Shown one piece after another: positions 62,061 through 64,000 of a stretch of DNA of 64,000 nt. How positions within the stretch are numbered: position 1 is the first letter of the stretch; each line of letters begins with the position of its first letter. Source of the stretch: Tetrahymena elliotti 4EA (lineage: Eukaryota > Ciliophora > Oligohymenophorea > Hymenostomatida > Tetrahymenidae); contig JH720354.1 of NCBI GenBank assembly GCA_000231825.2, positions 472,965 to 536,964 of the forward strand, given 5' to 3'. The position numbers were made by a program, and so were the translations under genes. The notes under the pieces were generated by a model that was not told the origin of the DNA, ran no database searches, and worked only from the letters and a program-made list of their open reading frames with translations.

Positions 62061-64000
62061 ATGATGAGCAAAAAAAATGGTATTGATGATAAAAATTTAA
62101 ATGATTTGTTATTTAGTGATCAGCCTAATTCTAATGAGTAAATAATTTTAAATTGGCGTAACATTTTTTCCTAAAATTTATATTTAGAAATTTAGATGAA
62201 GATGGAAATTAGTAAATTGATAATGATGAAGATGAAAGGTTAGAAAATTTTTAAAATAATTATGAGGAAGACAATAATTAGATAAGCAATAATTAATATG
62301 GTTAATAGTTCAGTAATTAATATAGTAGTAATGTCTAAGGATAAAAATATATTCCTAATCAGTAATTTTAAAATTAAAATGTTAATAGAGATTTGAAATC
62401 AAACTAAAATTTCACCTAAAGGAATAACCCTAGCAATACTAATAAAAATAAAAATCAGGCATATCAAAAATAAATTAAAAACCAAGGGTATAGGCTCAGT
62501 GAAAATGATTTAGTAGATAGTAATGCAAGCTCAGGTACAAAGTAGTATGTTCATGAACAATAAAAAAAGAATACTATTGAAATGTTTTAACAGTAAAATA
62601 TACACAATAATTTATATGGTATAAATGAAATGCAAAGAACATAGAACTATGCAAATTAAATGGCTGACTAAAGTCCAAATAAATTAATTGATGAGCAGGA
62701 TTAATAAATAGCAAATGTAATTAATGAAATACCATGTCCTTTTGGAGATTTAAGTATGACATCAAATTCAAATTCATCTACTCCTGACAAATCTTTTCAT
62801 AAGTTTGGAATGAATTAAAACAATAGATAATCTAATACAGGAAATTAATTTAATAAGTAAAATCTACCTCACTTTAATGTAAATGCTTCTGCTAACTTTT
62901 AATAAAAACCAAGAGGAAATCCTAATTTTTAGAATGAAGATAATTACTATGAAGAGGAAGAGTAAAATATCTAGAAAAATAATAAAATGAAATATTAAGT
63001 TTCAAAACATCAGTAGCAATAAGAAGAAGAAGATGAAGATTATGAAGACTAAGATGCTTCTTACAACAACTATAACTAGAATCAAAATCAGCAAAAGAAA
63101 TAGTTCTAAAGCAATAAAACATAAAATAATAATAACAATAGTAGTAACTAAGATTGGTAGTAGAATATCATTAAAACAACTAATTTGTTCCCAGAAATTA
63201 ATATGCCAACAATGGAACTCTCAAATGAAAATAGTGCAATATTTTCATAGTATTAAAACAAATATTTTTAATCTCAGCCAAGCTACAAAGATAAATTAGA
63301 ATAAAATAGATAGAATCTCAAATAATTTTAGCAATAAATGCAAGAAAATAGTGCTCTTAAGGAGTATCAAAACAATTAAATTGATGAAAATGAAGTTGAT
63401 GATTCTTCTTATCAGTAATCAAATCAAAAGGCAATTAATAATAAAAATTTTAGTAATAACTATCAAGGCTATTAAGATGTTTCTTAAAACATGGAAAAAA
63501 GCGAAAATTACTAAGATATTTAACAGGATGAATGTGAGGAAATTGAAGACCCACGAATTTTTCAATATCAATAGTAGAAATTAGCAAATAACAAAAACAA
63601 TTTTACAAACTAACCTGAGATCCAGGTAGATGGCTTTTAAGATTAAGATAACAATTAAAGTCATAATAATCTCGAATAGTCAAATAATTAATTTAACATG
63701 AATTTCTAAGACAATAGCTAACTCTATGATTAGAAATCTAATTTTGGGGAAGATATCCATGAAATACATCAAAAAGTAGCCTAGTCTCTATCTAGGATAA
63801 ATTAATCAATAGCCGAAAAGCAAGTTGTTTAATTTCAATCTACACTCAAAGAAAAAGATAAAGTTATTACAGGCCTTCAATATGAGTAATAATAACTTTA
63901 TGAAAGAATTAATGAAATTGAAGAAAAGTTCTCTTTACTTTCAGAAAAATATAAGGTATTTTCTATTCATTAAACAGAAATTTAATTTTCTAAATTGTTG
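62061..64000 (+). CDS. Gln/Asn-rich protein with acidic stretches and a C-terminal coiled coil (3' truncated by window)
   Basis: Exon 1 is 62061-62137 (MMSKKNGIDDKNLNDLLFSD). A 50-bp GT..AG intron follows, then exon 2 from 62188, open to the window end. At least 630 residues are encoded. Composition is extreme, with Gln (mostly TAA/TAG), Asn, Asp, Glu and Ser dominating. There are poly-Gln/Asn stretches (NNNNNSSNQDWQQN) and acidic runs (QQQQEEEDEDYEDQD). A less biased stretch is INEIPCPFGDLSMTS. Near the C-terminal end HEIHQKVAQSLSRINQSI and YERINEIEEKFSLLSEKY have a coiled-coil heptad pattern. The possible donor GTATTTTC at 63956 is ignored because the frame continues open. No catalytic domain is seen; a scaffold or RNP-granule role is possible. 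The start is chosen as the first Met after a TGA-containing leader. Confidence 0.7.

Noticed and set aside
63033..63584. Two plus-strand Lys/Ile-rich frames
   Set aside because: Out-of-frame shadows of the Q/N-rich gene.
1..64000. CRISPR arrays, bacterial-type operons, ribosomal RNA
   Set aside because: None seen; the sequence is eukaryotic with spliceosomal introns.

Overview
This window looks like nuclear DNA of an oligohymenophorean ciliate, most likely Tetrahymena or a close relative. It is very AT-rich. Every convincing gene reads through TAA and TAG as glutamine and stops only at TGA (translation table 6). Introns are short (mostly 47-240 bp), AT-rich and GT..AG. Conserved proteins prove the code: the V-ATPase D subunit, a NEK kinase and a HECT ligase all carry in-frame TAA/TAG and end at TGA. 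The genus is inferred from intron size, base composition and protein families, not from a database match.

Left edge (1-5.7 kb): a transposon graveyard. A ~0.3 kb sequence occurs twice in direct orientation (1-290 and 3879-4200). Between the copies lie a decayed Tc1/mariner transposase (+), a 173-codon unassigned reading frame (+) and a decayed Polinton/Maverick-type family-B DNA polymerase fragment (-). More broken frames on the minus strand follow.

5.7-16.8 kb: a cysteine-rich repeat protein (-), a 100-N assembly gap, an AT desert with a 29-bp tandem repeat, a broken kinase/leucine-rich-repeat gene (-), an intact two-RRM RNA-binding protein (+), a six-exon V-ATPase subunit D gene (-) and a tRNA-Ser(AGA) (-).

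17-28.4 kb: a degenerate partial copy followed by the intact gene of a 2679-residue surface protein (+). Its order is signal peptide, ConA/LamG-like domain, Cys-rich region, H-type-lectin-like domain, second Cys-rich region, REJ-like region, GPS, then several membrane spans. This is a polycystin-1-like layout.

30-43.5 kb: three tandem paralogues (+) of a two-membrane-span protein family, with 8-9 exons at matching positions. The first and third are predicted at 982 residues each. They share an unusual C-terminal cytoplasmic domain with an FNFFPKP motif that I do not recognise. This is the best candidate for an undescribed system. A NEK-type kinase gene (+) follows 3'.

46.9-60.1 kb: one very large HECT ubiquitin-ligase gene (-), HUWE1/TOM1/UPL1-like. 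62.1-64 kb: the start of a Q/N-rich, partly acidic protein (+) that runs off the window.

Apart from the tandem trio, the genes do not form an obvious pathway. All joins were derived by hand by keeping frame across GT..AG introns. They add up to whole codons ending at TGA, but none has transcript support.
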